Assembly (NCBI RefSeq): GCF_900110655.1
Contig: NZ_FOEQ01000005.1
Location: forward strand, 62,001 to 126,000
Source of the DNA: Pseudomonas soli
GTDB lineage: Bacteria; Pseudomonadota; Gammaproteobacteria; Pseudomonadales; Pseudomonadaceae
Direction: 5' to 3'
DNA length: 64,000 nt
The notes under the pieces are model-generated. The model was not told the origin of the DNA, ran no database searches, and was given only the letters and a program-made list of their open reading frames with translations. The translations under genes were made by a program, and so were the position numbers. Below, piece by piece: positions 51,610-60,687 of the stretch (within the stretch, counting starts at the first letter, position 1; the number at the start of each line of letters is the position of its first letter).

Positions 51610-53705
51610 ATCAGCTGACCCGGATACTCGGCCGGATCGGCAAGCGCAAGGACCTGATGCTGGCCGTGATGTTGCTGGCGGTAGTGTTCATGATGATCCT
51701 GCCACTGCCGCCCCTGCTGCTGGACCTGCTGATCGCGCTGAACATCACCATCGCCGTGGTGCTGCTGATGATGTCGGTGTATGTGGTCTCGCCATTGCAT
51801 TTCTCGGTGTTCCCCTCGGTGCTGCTGGTCACCACGCTGTTTCGCCTGGCGCTGTCGATCAGTACCACGCGGATGATCCTGCTGGAAGCCGATGCCGGGC
51901 AGATCGTGCAGACTTTCGGCGACTTTGTGGTGGGTGGCAACCTGGTGGTGGGCTGCATCCTGTTCCTGATCATCACCATCGTGCAGTTCCTGGTCATCAC
52001 CAAGGGCGCCGAGCGGGTAGCGGAAGTCAGCGCGCGGTTTTCCCTCGACGCCATGCCGGGCAAGCAGATGAGCATCGACGGCGACTTGCGCGCCGGGGTC
52101 ATCGACGTCAACGAGGCCCGTGAGCGCCGTGGCGAGGTGGAGAAGGCCAGCCAGATGTTCGGTGCCATGGATGGCGCGATGAAGTTCGTCAAGGGTGATG
52201 CTATCGCCGGGCTGGTGATCATTATCGTCAACCTGCTGGCTGGCCTGGCCATCGGCGTGATGCAGAAGGGCATGGGCGCGGCTGATGCGCTGCAGGTCTA
52301 CGCGGTGCTCACCGTCGGCGACGGCATGGTCAGCCAGGTGCCGGCGTTGTTGATCGCCATCACCGCGGGAATCATCGTCACCCGCGACGGTCAAGGTGCC
52401 CATGACCTGGGGGCGAACATCGGCAGCCAGGTCATGGCGCAGCCCAAGGCGCTGCTGATCGGTGGCGCCTTGCTGGGGTTGTTCGCACTCATCCCGGGCT
52501 TCCCGACAGTAACGTTCTTCATGCTCGCGTTGATGGTCGGCGGCGGAGGCTGGTGGGCGATTCGCCAGCGGCGGGTCGAAGAGGCAGGCCAACAGCACGG
52601 CGGCGGTCTGCCGGCGTTGCTGGCCAATGGTGCCGGCGCTCCCGCGCTGAAACCCGCTGGCAAGACGAAGGCGGGCGGCGATCCGCAGGCCTTTGCCCTG
52701 ACGGTGCCCTTGCTCATCGATGTGGACAGCGAGTTGCAAGCCGCCCTGGAAGCCGCTTCGTTGAACGATGAACTGGCACGGGTCCGCCAGGCGCTCTATC
52801 TGGACCATGGCGTGCCGTTCCCTGGTATCCGCCTGCGGTTCAATAGCGCGCTCGGCCCTGGGGAGTACCGCATCCTGTTGCAGGAAGTGCCGGTGGCGCG
52901 AGGCAGGCTGAAGCCTGGGTGTCTTCTGGTTCAGGAGAAGCTCAGCCAGTTGGAGCTTGTCGGCGTGCCCTACGTGGAAGGCGAAGCGCTCTTGCCTGGA
53001 CGTGCGAGCCTTTGGGTGGAGCAGAGCGAGCGTGATCGCCTGGCGCGTGCCGGCTGTGCCTTCCTGGCGGTCGACCAGGTGCTCGCCTGGCACCTGTCCC
53101 ATGTGCTGTGCGAATACGCTGGGGATTTCATCGGCATCCAGGAAACCCGCTACCTGCTGGAGCAGATGGAGCAGGGCTATGGTGAGCTGGTCAAGGAGGT
53201 TCAGCGGATCCTGCCATTGCAGCGAATCACCGAGGTCTTTCAGCGGCTGGTGAGCGAGGGCATCTCGATCCGCAACATGCGTTCGATCCTCGAGGCCATG
53301 GTGGAGTGGGGGCAGAAGGAAAAGGACGTGGTGCAGCTGGCCGAATATGTGCGCAGCAGCCTCAAACGCTACATCTGCTACAAGTATGCCAGTGGCCACA
53401 ACCTGCTGCCGGCCTACCTGCTCGATCCGTCGGCCGAAGAGATGATCCGCAACGGCATCCGGCAGACCAGCGCCGGCAGCTACCTGGCCTTGGAACCTGC
53501 GCAGAGCGATGCCTTTCTCGCCCAGCTAAAGGCAGCGCTGGGCAACCTGCATGAAGCCCAGGCAAAGCCCGTGCTGGTGGTGTCCATGGACATCCGACGC
53601 TATGTGCGCAAGTTGGTCGAAGGCGTTTGTTCAGACCTGCCTGTGCTGTCCTTTCAGGAGCTCACGACGCAGATCAACATCCAGCCACTAGGGCGCATTG
53701 GTTGA
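51606..53705 (+). CDS. sctV: Major export gate protein SctV (YscV/LcrD/PcrD)
   Basis: The 699-residue protein has about eight membrane helices in the first half, with the FHIPEP-family marks [39 protein letters not shown] and [18 protein letters not shown]. The second half is the cytoplasmic nonameric ring domain ([34 protein letters not shown]). Full length. It ends the yopN operon. Confidence 0.96.
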   Translation: MNQLTRILGRIGKRKDLMLAVMLLAVVFMMILPLPPLLLDLLIALNITIAVVLLMMSVYVVSPLHFSVFPSVLLVTTLFRLALSISTTRMILLEADAGQIVQTFGDFVVGGNLVVGCILFLIITIVQFLVITKGAERVAEVSARFSLDAMPGKQMSIDGDLRAGVIDVNEARERRGEVEKASQMFGAMDGAMKFVKGDAIAGLVIIIVNLLAGLAIGVMQKGMGAADALQVYAVLTVGDGMVSQVPALLIAITAGIIVTRDGQGAHDLGANIGSQVMAQPKALLIGGALLGLFALIPGFPTVTFFMLALMVGGGGWWAIRQRRVEEAGQQHGGGLPALLANGAGAPALKPAGKTKAGGDPQAFALTVPLLIDVDSELQAALEAASLNDELARVRQALYLDHGVPFPGIRLRFNSALGPGEYRILLQEVPVARGRLKPGCLLVQEKLSQLELVGVPYVEGEALLPGRASLWVEQSERDRLARAGCAFLAVDQVLAWHLSHVLCEYAGDFIGIQETRYLLEQMEQGYGELVKEVQRILPLQRITEVFQRLVSEGISIRNMRSILEAMVEWGQKEKDVVQLAEYVRSSLKRYICYKYASGHNLLPAYLLDPSAEEMIRNGIRQTSAGSYLALEPAQSDAFLAQLKAALGNLHEAQAKPVLVVSMDIRRYVRKLVEGVCSDLPVLSFQELTTQINIQPLGRIG

Positions 53706-53738
53706 CGCCATTCTGGCGTCAGAAACCATACCCCTGAA

Positions 53739-53791
53739 CTACAAAATCGCGACCGGGCCTGACGGAATGGTCGCCACCACCTCAATAGACT
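53739..53791 (+). promoter_or_regulatory. ExsA-type promoter for the translocator operon
   Basis: On the plus strand: CTACAAAATCGCGAC (53739-53753), 6 bases, TGACG (53760-53764), exactly 21 bases, TAGACT (53786-53791). It lies in the 159-base gap between sctV and lcrV, 73 bases before the lcrV start. Confidence 0.65.
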
Positions 53792-53864
53792 TCATCTGTC
53801 GGTACCTCAGCCTGGTCATGGCCAGCCTTACCTTGAGACGGGGTACCCAGCCAACCGGAAACAG

Positions 53865-54815
53865 ATGATGAACAGCTCTATCGACGCATTCAACCGCCTA
53901 GCCCCCTTGCCGCCTGTCGATCGCGTGGCACCCCCGCAGATCTGGGTCGATATCCAGAGGGTGGAGTGCTTTCTCGACCAGAAAGCGATCACGGCTGCGG
54001 ATGATCATGGCCTGCCATTGAGCCGCGAGCAGCGGCGGCAGGTCATCGAGACCTTGCTGGGCCCCGAAGGGCAGGCGCGATTGGCGCAAAGCCGGTCCTA
54101 CTTCGACAGCCTGCTGCCCGATCCTCTGCCCGACGAGCCAGCCGATGCCCTGATTCAGTTGCTGCAAGCCTATGCGGCGTGGTTGCCGGGCGCTCCCCTG
54201 CAGTTGGTGAACCTGGGCGAACGGCTAAGCATGGACGAGCTGGTGATGGCGGCGATGGGTTTACGCATGCGCAAGCAGAAAACCGAGCGTACAGAGCTGA
54301 GTGGGCAGCTGAAAAGCCTCACCGCAGAGCTGAAGATCTTCAGCGTGATCCAGTCCAAGGTCAACGTGGTCATGGCAGACAAGGGCACCTTCGATCTTCA
54401 GGACCCGGGCTTCAACCTCTTCGACCCGAAGTTGTACGACCTGGATGCGGCTGCCTGGGAAACCAGCCCTGAACATCGATTACTTGCTTCGTACGGCACT
54501 GCCGCGGTGACGGTACAGCAGTTCCTGGCAGCCAAGCCCACCGGCCTGTCGCCCGATAGCAGTGTTCATCGGCGACACAGGGTCAGCGGACCGATGGATG
54601 ACCTGAAAGCGGAATACACCTGGCACAAGGACAACAACCCGCTTGCCAACTTCTCCCAGGCCTTGAGCGATCGCACGCGTATCGTCAATGACAGGGTGAC
54701 CGAGAAGACCACCCTGCTCAATGACGCGGGGTCGCGCTACACCACCTCTACCGAGGTGATGATGAAGTTCGTCGAGACGTGGTTCTCGATGCTGTCGAAG
54801 ATTATGCAGAACTGA
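53865..54815 (+). CDS. lcrV: Needle tip protein SctA (LcrV/PcrV)
   Basis: The 316-residue protein shows the LcrV plan, with two long helices flanking a variable core. The C-terminal helix with KDNNPLANFSQALSDRTRIV, NDRVTEKTTLLNDAGSRY and MKFVETWFSMLSKIMQN matches the coiled-coil tail of LcrV/PcrV. The N-terminal helix has VDIQRVECFLDQKAI. It caps the needle and helps insert YopB/YopD into host membrane. No lcrG/pcrG gene precedes it, unlike Yersinia and P. aeruginosa. An ATG 3 bases downstream is an equal start. Confidence 0.9.
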   Translation: MMNSSIDAFNRLAPLPPVDRVAPPQIWVDIQRVECFLDQKAITAADDHGLPLSREQRRQVIETLLGPEGQARLAQSRSYFDSLLPDPLPDEPADALIQLLQAYAAWLPGAPLQLVNLGERLSMDELVMAAMGLRMRKQKTERTELSGQLKSLTAELKIFSVIQSKVNVVMADKGTFDLQDPGFNLFDPKLYDLDAAAWETSPEHRLLASYGTAAVTVQQFLAAKPTGLSPDSSVHRRHRVSGPMDDLKAEYTWHKDNNPLANFSQALSDRTRIVNDRVTEKTTLLNDAGSRYTTSTEVMMKFVETWFSMLSKIMQN

Positions 54816-54823
54816 GGTGATTG

Positions 54824-55321
54824 ATGAGTGCAGCTCAACCGACAGGCGCCGATGCCAGCGAGACCGAGGCGATTGAAAGCTTCTTCGCCGAGGGCGGCAC
54901 GTTCGCCATGTTACGCGGGATTGGCGCGGCACAGCTTGAAACGCTCTATGCCCAGGCATTCGGCTTCTACCAGGCGGGGCGGTTGGAGGATGCCTTGACG
55001 ATGTTCAAAGGGCTGGCGGCGCTCGACCACTACGACGCCCGGGCATTTCTCGGGGTGGCAGCCAGTTACCAGGGGTTGCAGCGTTATCAGGAGGCACTGC
55101 CGGCCTACGCCTACGGCGCAATGCTCGCGCCGCAGGACCCGCGCTTTTGCTTGCATGCCGCTGAATGCCAACAGCATCTGGGTGATCTGGTTTCGGCGCG
55201 CAGCGGCTACGAACATGCCCAGGCCTTGGCCGAGAGCGTTGAACATGGCGGCTTGGCGAGCAGGGCGCAGGCGCTGCTCGAGGCATTGCGACAGAAGGAG
55301 GCTACACGCCGTGCGAATTGA
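54824..55321 (+). CDS. lcrH: Translocator chaperone SycD/LcrH/PcrH
   Basis: The 165-residue class II chaperone has three TPR motifs: LYAQAFGFYQAGRLEDALTM, DARAFLGVAASYQGLQRYQE and FCLHAAECQQHLGDLVSARS. It binds YopB and YopD in the cytoplasm. Length equals LcrH (168). Start ATG 54824 lies 8 bases after the lcrV stop; its end overlaps yopB by 11 bases. Confidence 0.93.
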   Translation: MSAAQPTGADASETEAIESFFAEGGTFAMLRGIGAAQLETLYAQAFGFYQAGRLEDALTMFKGLAALDHYDARAFLGVAASYQGLQRYQEALPAYAYGAMLAPQDPRFCLHAAECQQHLGDLVSARSGYEHAQALAESVEHGGLASRAQALLEALRQKEATRRAN

Positions 55322-56477
55322 ACATTTTGGCGCTGAACCACGGGAGATCGCGGCTGCAAGCGAGATTGAAGCGCCCGTGACTGGCACTGCCGTCCGCTTG
55401 CCAGGCGATACCGGCAGGGTCCCGGTGGACATGCCAGCGCAGCCTGATCGTAGTATCAGGCTGGACCCTCCGTTGATTGAGGAATCCTTGGCGACAGCAC
55501 GACACCTTCATGGCCTGCTCGATAAAAGTGTCGACCCTGGCCACCTCATGCAGCCGGCATTGGCCACGGTACCCGATGTCGGGGCATTGATCCTCGGGCA
55601 GCTTGCCGGAGAGATCTCCGATGCCGAGCTGGATATCCGCCTCACTGAATTGCTGAGCCGGTTGGGCGCCCGCCAGACCGAACTCAATTTGCAGCAGGTT
55701 CGGCAGATGACCGAGCAGAACCGCCAGCAGATGGCGCTCAACGCGCAGAAATTGGCAGAGGTGAACCAGCGTCACCAGGACGCCGGCACGGCGAGCGTAT
55801 TCGAGAAGGTCTTCGGCTGGGCGGCGGCCATCGTGTCCATCGTGGTCGGCACGGTGCTGGTTGCGACCGGGCTGGGCGCCGTGGCGGGCGCCCTGATGAT
55901 CGCCGGTGGCGTCATGGGGATAGTGTCCATGTCGTTGAAACAGGCGGCCGAGGACGGGCATATCTCAAAAGAAGTGATGAAATACCTCGGGCCTGTGCTG
56001 ATGGCTGTGGAAGTCGCGCTGGCGCTTGCCTCGGTGGTGCTGACCGTTGGCGGTAGCCTTGCGGTGGTTGCGGCCAAACTGGCCGGCAAGGTGAGTGGCA
56101 AGGCTGCACAGGTTGCCCTCTCGGTGGGCCAGAAAATCCAGAGTGTGGCCTCCAGCGGGAGCGCCTCGGTTGCCAGCGCAGGTTCCCAAGCCAAGCTGCA
56201 GATGACCTTGACCGGTGCCAGCATGGCGACCGCCACGCTGTCGAGCGCGAGTGAGGCGGCCAGTTCGTTCATGCAAGGACTGGCGCTGCGCAGCGAGGCG
56301 CAACTGGCCGAAACACGCCTGGTGCTCGAGCAGGGCCACGCTTATCTCGAGCAGTTGGCCAAGGAACTTGACCAACTACTCGCAAAGAAGCAGCAACGCT
56401 TCGAGCAACTGCTGGAAATGCTGAGCGCACGCCACAACGCCTGCGCGGATATCGCCTGTCTAAACGTCATCGCCTGA
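55311..56477 (+). CDS. yopB: Major translocator SctE (YopB/PopB)
   Basis: The 388-residue pore former has two hydrophobic segments, IVSIVVGTVLVATGLGAVAG near residue 190 and VLMAVEVALALASVVLTVGG near residue 245, and a coiled-coil region before them (QVRQMTEQNRQQMALNAQKL). GTG start at 55311 has AAGGAGG 9 bases ahead. YopB is 401 residues. The operon lcrV-lcrH-yopB-yopD keeps the classical order. Confidence 0.9.
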   Translation: MRIEHFGAEPREIAAASEIEAPVTGTAVRLPGDTGRVPVDMPAQPDRSIRLDPPLIEESLATARHLHGLLDKSVDPGHLMQPALATVPDVGALILGQLAGEISDAELDIRLTELLSRLGARQTELNLQQVRQMTEQNRQQMALNAQKLAEVNQRHQDAGTASVFEKVFGWAAAIVSIVVGTVLVATGLGAVAGALMIAGGVMGIVSMSLKQAAEDGHISKEVMKYLGPVLMAVEVALALASVVLTVGGSLAVVAAKLAGKVSGKAAQVALSVGQKIQSVASSGSASVASAGSQAKLQMTLTGASMATATLSSASEAASSFMQGLALRSEAQLAETRLVLEQGHAYLEQLAKELDQLLAKKQQRFEQLLEMLSARHNACADIACLNVIA

Positions 56478-56490
56478 TCAAGGAGCAATC

Positions 56491-57312
56491 ATGAGTCTGT
56501 CTATTACCAACATCGATCAATCGCCCGCCGTGGAAGCTCCGTCATCGCTCATCAAGGGGCACAATGCCCCGAAGCCCTTGTGGGCGATGCTGGCCATGCC
56601 CAACCCGGCAGCGCAAGAGAAGACCGGCGAGCGGCCAGGGCAAATCGGCCTGGATGCGCCACAGACGATGCCCTGCAGGCAGGATGTGCATTGCCTGCTG
56701 GCCATTCTCAGCGCTGCCATGCAGGTGCGCGACGGTAACGCCCAAGGGCGCAGAACACAGGCCGAGGTCAGCGTGCAGGCCGGCAAGGAGCAGATCGGCT
56801 GGATGAGAAACGCCAGCAACGCGCTGTTCGCTTCGGCGGCCGTCAGTGGCGCATTGGGCATGTTCACCCTGACCAGCGGCACTACCGGCATGGCCAGAAA
56901 CCTGAGGGATGCAAGCGCGATCAAGGGGCTGGAACAAGCCAGTCATGCGGCCAGATACGCTCAGCCTGGCGAGGTGGCAGTGGCTTCGAAGCAGCAGATC
57001 GGCGCGAACCGGATTGAGGTCAAGCATCTGCAGAACGGCATCGATACCCGTAACACTGGCCTGCACACACTCAATGGCGTGGCGCAAAGCGGGGCTGCGT
57101 TCGGCACCGGCATCGCCCATGCCATGAAGTCGCTGCAGGATGCGAGGGCCAAGGAACAGGAGCTTGAAGCAGCGGTTGCTGGCAACCAGAAGGAGCTGTT
57201 CCAGCGCAACACCGATGACCTGGCGAAAGTGATCGACCAGGTGCGTCAGCTCATTCAGGAGATCCTGCGTAACGACAGCCAAGGATTCAGGGCTGCAGGG
57301 GTCATGGCTTGA
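56491..57312 (+). CDS. yopD: Minor translocator SctB (YopD/PopD)
   Basis: The 273-residue protein has one hydrophobic segment (FASAAVSGALGMFTLTSGTT, near residue 112), an amphipathic C-terminal region (DLAKVIDQVRQLIQEILRN) and the final position in the translocator operon. YopD is 306 residues. AAGGAG precedes the ATG. It would complete the translocon pore with YopB. Confidence 0.85.
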   Translation: MSLSITNIDQSPAVEAPSSLIKGHNAPKPLWAMLAMPNPAAQEKTGERPGQIGLDAPQTMPCRQDVHCLLAILSAAMQVRDGNAQGRRTQAEVSVQAGKEQIGWMRNASNALFASAAVSGALGMFTLTSGTTGMARNLRDASAIKGLEQASHAARYAQPGEVAVASKQQIGANRIEVKHLQNGIDTRNTGLHTLNGVAQSGAAFGTGIAHAMKSLQDARAKEQELEAAVAGNQKELFQRNTDDLAKVIDQVRQLIQEILRNDSQGFRAAGVMA

Positions 57313-57387
57313 GCTCGCCGGGAAGCATGCAGGCGCGCGTGAGTCAGGGCGTAGTTTTTTTTCAACAATTTGATAGAGGTTTGTAAA

Positions 57388-58599
57388 GTGCCAGACGCGA
57401 TTTCCATGGGTGGGGTACATCAGCTTTACTCCAGCCCAGTCAATGAGCGCAGTGACTGCGCACAGGTCAGAACCTCCGAGTCCGCTCAGCGGCTGGCTCA
57501 CCAAGAAGCGCCGTTAGCACACGGCATCCTGATGCGTCTATTCATTGCCGTTGCTGAATTTCTTGGCTTTCGCACCGGTGTGGCGAAGGATGCCAACCAG
57601 GCTACGACGTCGACGCCGGATATGATGGGTTCGTTGAACGAGGGTATGGCCAATGGGCTGCCTGAGGTGACGAGGTCGCAAGCCAGAGGCATAACGGCCA
57701 AGCTGGAGGAGGTCTCGCTGGAACAGTTCATGGCCAATTACGGCCAACAGCTGGAGGGCAGCAATATCATGCGCAGCACCTGTTGCCTGTTCTCGAATAT
57801 CACCTCGCTTGGGAACCTCGTCCCTGAGTTGCAGGTAGATACATGCATCAACAAGCTCAAGTTCGCCCAGGAATTTTCGTTCATCGAATCGAATACCCAG
57901 GACAATAAAGATCTGATGCAGAGTAATCGACAGGCCGCGGGCAAGGTACTCGAAGCGGTCGGATTCCTCGCCGCGCGATTCGCCGAGTTCCCTGATCCTG
58001 ATCAGGTTGGGGCCGCCGCAGTGGTCGCGTTCGTCAAGGATGTCGAAACACAGTTCATCGAGCGGTTTGCGCAACAGCCTACGCTGCCAGCGGCAAGCAA
58101 CAACGAAGAGGCGAACGGGGCGGCGCGGGTTACGGAGCCGGCACTGGCCGCCAGTGGCCTGGACGATGCATTCCAGGCGCAGGCCATCGAGCGGGTTGCG
58201 CCAACCGAGATACCGACCGATGGCGCAATTGATGCTGCCAAGGTTTTGAAGGAGGTGACGTTCGGTTTAGGCGCTGACGGCAAGCTACCGAAGCTCGATG
58301 ACTTCCACGCGGTGATGAGGTCACTGCAGGATCCTGTGGGCCCGCTGTCACGACTGTTCGGGCATTTCGAGTCGCTGGTAGGGCAGGGCAGTGCGTCCGA
58401 GCAGAAGATCGCCGCGATGGTGCTGGAGCACACGGCGCTGGGGCAGACTCATACCTTCGGCGAGCTTTTCGGGCATCTGAAGCAGGAGCCCGTGCCGCTT
58501 GCAGGTTTCCGGGCGATGGCGATGACGGATACGCTGGAGAGAAGGTGTACCTCCGCCGTTCGCCAACTCGAGGCGCTGCCCGTGGCTCGCGGGGCCTAG
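57388..58599 (+). CDS. Unrecognised 403-residue protein, candidate type III effector
   Basis: I recognise no family. It starts with GTG at 57388, AGAGG being 8 bases ahead. The N-terminal 30 residues are polar and Ser-rich, as secretion signals are. A hydrophobic stretch HGILMRLFIAVAEFLGF lies at about residues 45-61. The rest is helical with two Cys (RSTCCLFSN). Codon use is richer in A/T than in the structural genes. It lies 75 bases after yopD, past a run of eight T, with no ExsA-type promoter of its own seen. It could be an effector, a regulator or an added translocon part. Confidence 0.6.
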   Translation: MPDAISMGGVHQLYSSPVNERSDCAQVRTSESAQRLAHQEAPLAHGILMRLFIAVAEFLGFRTGVAKDANQATTSTPDMMGSLNEGMANGLPEVTRSQARGITAKLEEVSLEQFMANYGQQLEGSNIMRSTCCLFSNITSLGNLVPELQVDTCINKLKFAQEFSFIESNTQDNKDLMQSNRQAAGKVLEAVGFLAARFAEFPDPDQVGAAAVVAFVKDVETQFIERFAQQPTLPAASNNEEANGAARVTEPALAASGLDDAFQAQAIERVAPTEIPTDGAIDAAKVLKEVTFGLGADGKLPKLDDFHAVMRSLQDPVGPLSRLFGHFESLVGQGSASEQKIAAMVLEHTALGQTHTFGELFGHLKQEPVPLAGFRAMAMTDTLERRCTSAVRQLEALPVARGA

Positions 58600-58668
58600 T
58601 AGGGTGTTTCACAACTAACTGGTGGTATTTGCAAAACACCACATTAGCGGCACCACTGGCTTGGGGCT

Positions 58669-59667
58669 TCAGCGCCCCAGCCAGTCGATCAGCGCCTTGT
58701 GGAACCGCTCGGGTTGCTCGATCTGCGGGGCATGTCCGAGCCCTTCGAAGGTCACCAGGTCCCCCTTCGGAATCAACCCGGCCACCTGCGGTCCCAGGGT
58801 CTTGTACCTGCCCAGCATGGCCTTCACCTCGGGGGTGGCGATATCGCTACCGATGGCCGTGGTGTCCTGGTCACCGATCAGCAACAGCGTCGGCATCTTC
58901 AGGTCCTTGAACTCGTGCACCACCGGCTGGGTGAAGATCATGTCGTAGATCAACGCCGAATTCCATGCCACCGCCTCGTGCCCCGGGCCCTTGTTCAGCC
59001 CCACCAGCATCTGCACCCAGCGTTCGTACTCGGGCTTCCAGCGCCCGGCATAGTAGGTAGCGCGCTCATAGTTGCGCACGCCCTCGGCGTCGAGCTTCAG
59101 CTCCCGGGCATACCATTGATCCACGGTGCGATAGGGCACCCCCAGGGCTTTCCAGTCCTCCAGGCCGATGGGATTGACCATGGCCAGGCGTTCCACCTGC
59201 TGCGGGTACATCAGGGCGTAGCGAGTGGCGAGCATGCCGCCGGTGGAGTGGCCGAGTACGATGGCTTTGTTCACCCCCAGGCTGGCCAGCAACGCATGGG
59301 TGTTGTCGGCCAGTTGCTGGAAGCTGTATTGGTAATGTGCGGGTTTGCTCGAGGTGCAAAAGCCGATCTGGTCCACGGCGATGACCCGATAGCCGGCCTG
59401 GCTCAGCGCATCGAGGGTGGTTTGCCAGGTGGCGGCGCAGAAGTTCTTGCCGTGCATCAGCACCACGTTGTGGCCGTTGGCCGTGCCCTTGGCGGGCACG
59501 TCCATGTAGCCCATCTGCAAGGCCTGGCCCTGGGACTGGAAGTCGAAGTGCTGCAACGGATACGGGTAGGCGAAGCCTTCGAGTTGCTTGCCGTAGGTTG
59601 GCGGTTCGGCGGCGATGGCCGCGCCGGTAATCAGACAGGCCAGGGCCAGGGCAGTTGCGCGCAGCAT
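58669..59667 (-). CDS. Secreted alpha/beta hydrolase
   Basis: The 332-residue protein has a signal peptide (MLRATALALACLITGAAIAA) and the alpha/beta hydrolase fold: oxyanion region VVLMHGKNFCAATWQ, nucleophile elbow IVLGHSTGGMLA and the C-terminal catalytic His in FEGLGHAPQIEQPERF, which is seen as GLGHAPQIE. It should be periplasmic; substrate unknown. It is the first core gene beyond the island. A bulged hairpin at about 58655-58683 overlaps its stop and may act as terminator. Confidence 0.88.
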   Translation of the reverse strand: MLRATALALACLITGAAIAAEPPTYGKQLEGFAYPYPLQHFDFQSQGQALQMGYMDVPAKGTANGHNVVLMHGKNFCAATWQTTLDALSQAGYRVIAVDQIGFCTSSKPAHYQYSFQQLADNTHALLASLGVNKAIVLGHSTGGMLATRYALMYPQQVERLAMVNPIGLEDWKALGVPYRTVDQWYARELKLDAEGVRNYERATYYAGRWKPEYERWVQMLVGLNKGPGHEAVAWNSALIYDMIFTQPVVHEFKDLKMPTLLLIGDQDTTAIGSDIATPEVKAMLGRYKTLGPQVAGLIPKGDLVTFEGLGHAPQIEQPERFHKALIDWLGR

Positions 59668-59737
59668 GACAGCACTCCGTCCAGTTGGGGAAAGAGCGAC
59701 TGTAGCAGCCGCTGGCGGTTACCCGCCGTGAAAGGTG

Positions 59738-60175
59738 TTACCCAGTATGAAACCAGCCCAGGGTGACCATCGCCACCACGATGTAGCGCCCACCCTTGGC
59801 GAGGGTGACCAGCAGCACGAAGCGCCAGAAGGGTTCGCGCATGATCCCGGCGATCAGGGTGAGCGGGTCGCCGATCACCGGCATCCAGCTCAGCAGCAAC
59901 GACCATTGCCCCCAGCGCTGGTAGCGCTGCTGGGCGTGCTCCAGCTGGCGGGCGCTGAACGGGAACCAGCGCTTGTCGCGCAGGTGCTCGATGGCCCGGC
60001 CCAGCAGCCAGTTGACGATGGAGCCCAGCACATTGCCGAGCGTGGCGACCAGCAGCAGGGTGGCCCAGGCTTGCGGGTCGCGAAGCAGCAGCCCGACCAG
60101 CACCGCCTCCGATTGCAGTGGCAGCAGGGTCGCGGCGCCGAAGGCGCTGAGGAACAGCGCCCAAAGGCCGAGCAT
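59738..60175 (-). CDS. YqaA-type small membrane protein (SNARE-associated/VTT-like)
   Basis: The 145-residue protein has four hydrophobic helices and the YqaA/DedA-like marks SEAVLVGLLLRD, TLGNVLGSIVNWLLGRA and LSWMPVIGDPLTLIAGIMR. DedA-type proteins are linked to lipid flipping. Its start overlaps the DUF411 stop by 1 base, so it is probably the last gene of the copper-linked run. Confidence 0.85.
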   Translation of the reverse strand: MLGLWALFLSAFGAATLLPLQSEAVLVGLLLRDPQAWATLLLVATLGNVLGSIVNWLLGRAIEHLRDKRWFPFSARQLEHAQQRYQRWGQWSLLLSWMPVIGDPLTLIAGIMREPFWRFVLLVTLAKGGRYIVVAMVTLGWFHTG

Positions 60176-60603
60176 CAGTAGATGGCGACCACGGTGTCGC
60201 GGTCGTCCTGGGTCACGCCGATGACCTGGTAGGCGTCCTTGTGGTCACCCATCTCCATGCCCGGCGAGCCCATGGGCATGCCGGGCACGGCCAGGCCCTT
60301 GAGGTCGGCGCGGTTGGCCAGCAGGCGTACCTGCTCGGCCGGCACATGGCCTTCGACGAACTTGCCGTTGATTACCCCGGTGTGGCACGAGGCCAGGCGT
60401 GGCGCCACGCCCAGGCGCTGCTTGACCGCGCTCATGTCCGGCTCGACATGGTCGTTGACGGTGAAGCCATTGTCGCTCAGGTGCTTGATCCATTCCTTGC
60501 AGCATCCGCAGTTGGGGTCGCGGTAGACGTCGATGGTCTCGGCGGCCTGGGCCAGGCCGGTGATGGCCAGCAGGCCGAGGGTGAGCAGGTGTTTGCGCAG
60601 CAT
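60175..60603 (-). CDS. DUF411 periplasmic metal-binding protein
   Basis: The 142-residue protein has a signal peptide (MLRKHLLTLGLLAITGLAQA) and the DUF411 motif DPNCGCCKEWIKHL with three close Cys. Further conserved parts are ASCHTGVINGKFVEGHVPA and GLAVPGMPMGSPGMEMG, the latter Met-rich. Proteins of this family sit in copper resistance loci and likely bind copper. It follows copB by 84 bases. Confidence 0.88.
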   Translation of the reverse strand: MLRKHLLTLGLLAITGLAQAAETIDVYRDPNCGCCKEWIKHLSDNGFTVNDHVEPDMSAVKQRLGVAPRLASCHTGVINGKFVEGHVPAEQVRLLANRADLKGLAVPGMPMGSPGMEMGDHKDAYQVIGVTQDDRDTVVAIY

Positions 60604-60687
60604 GGTGAAGCTCCTGTGAAACTAGACATATCTGGTTGATCAGCGCCGACTCTGTAGGAGCGGCTCATAAAGGACCGGCGTCAAACC

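Noticed and set aside
51573..53399. Minus-strand open frame of 608 codons opposite sctV
   Set aside because: Low-complexity His/Gln/Asp-rich antisense of a conserved export-gate gene.
57353..57361. Run of eight T after yopD as a strong terminator
   Set aside because: No good stem precedes it, only a few weak GC pairings, so it is not listed as a terminator.
58601..58660. Attachment site at the right end of the island
   Set aside because: A weak inverted repeat (GTGGT/ACCAC) is present but no direct copy of this sequence was found at the left junction.
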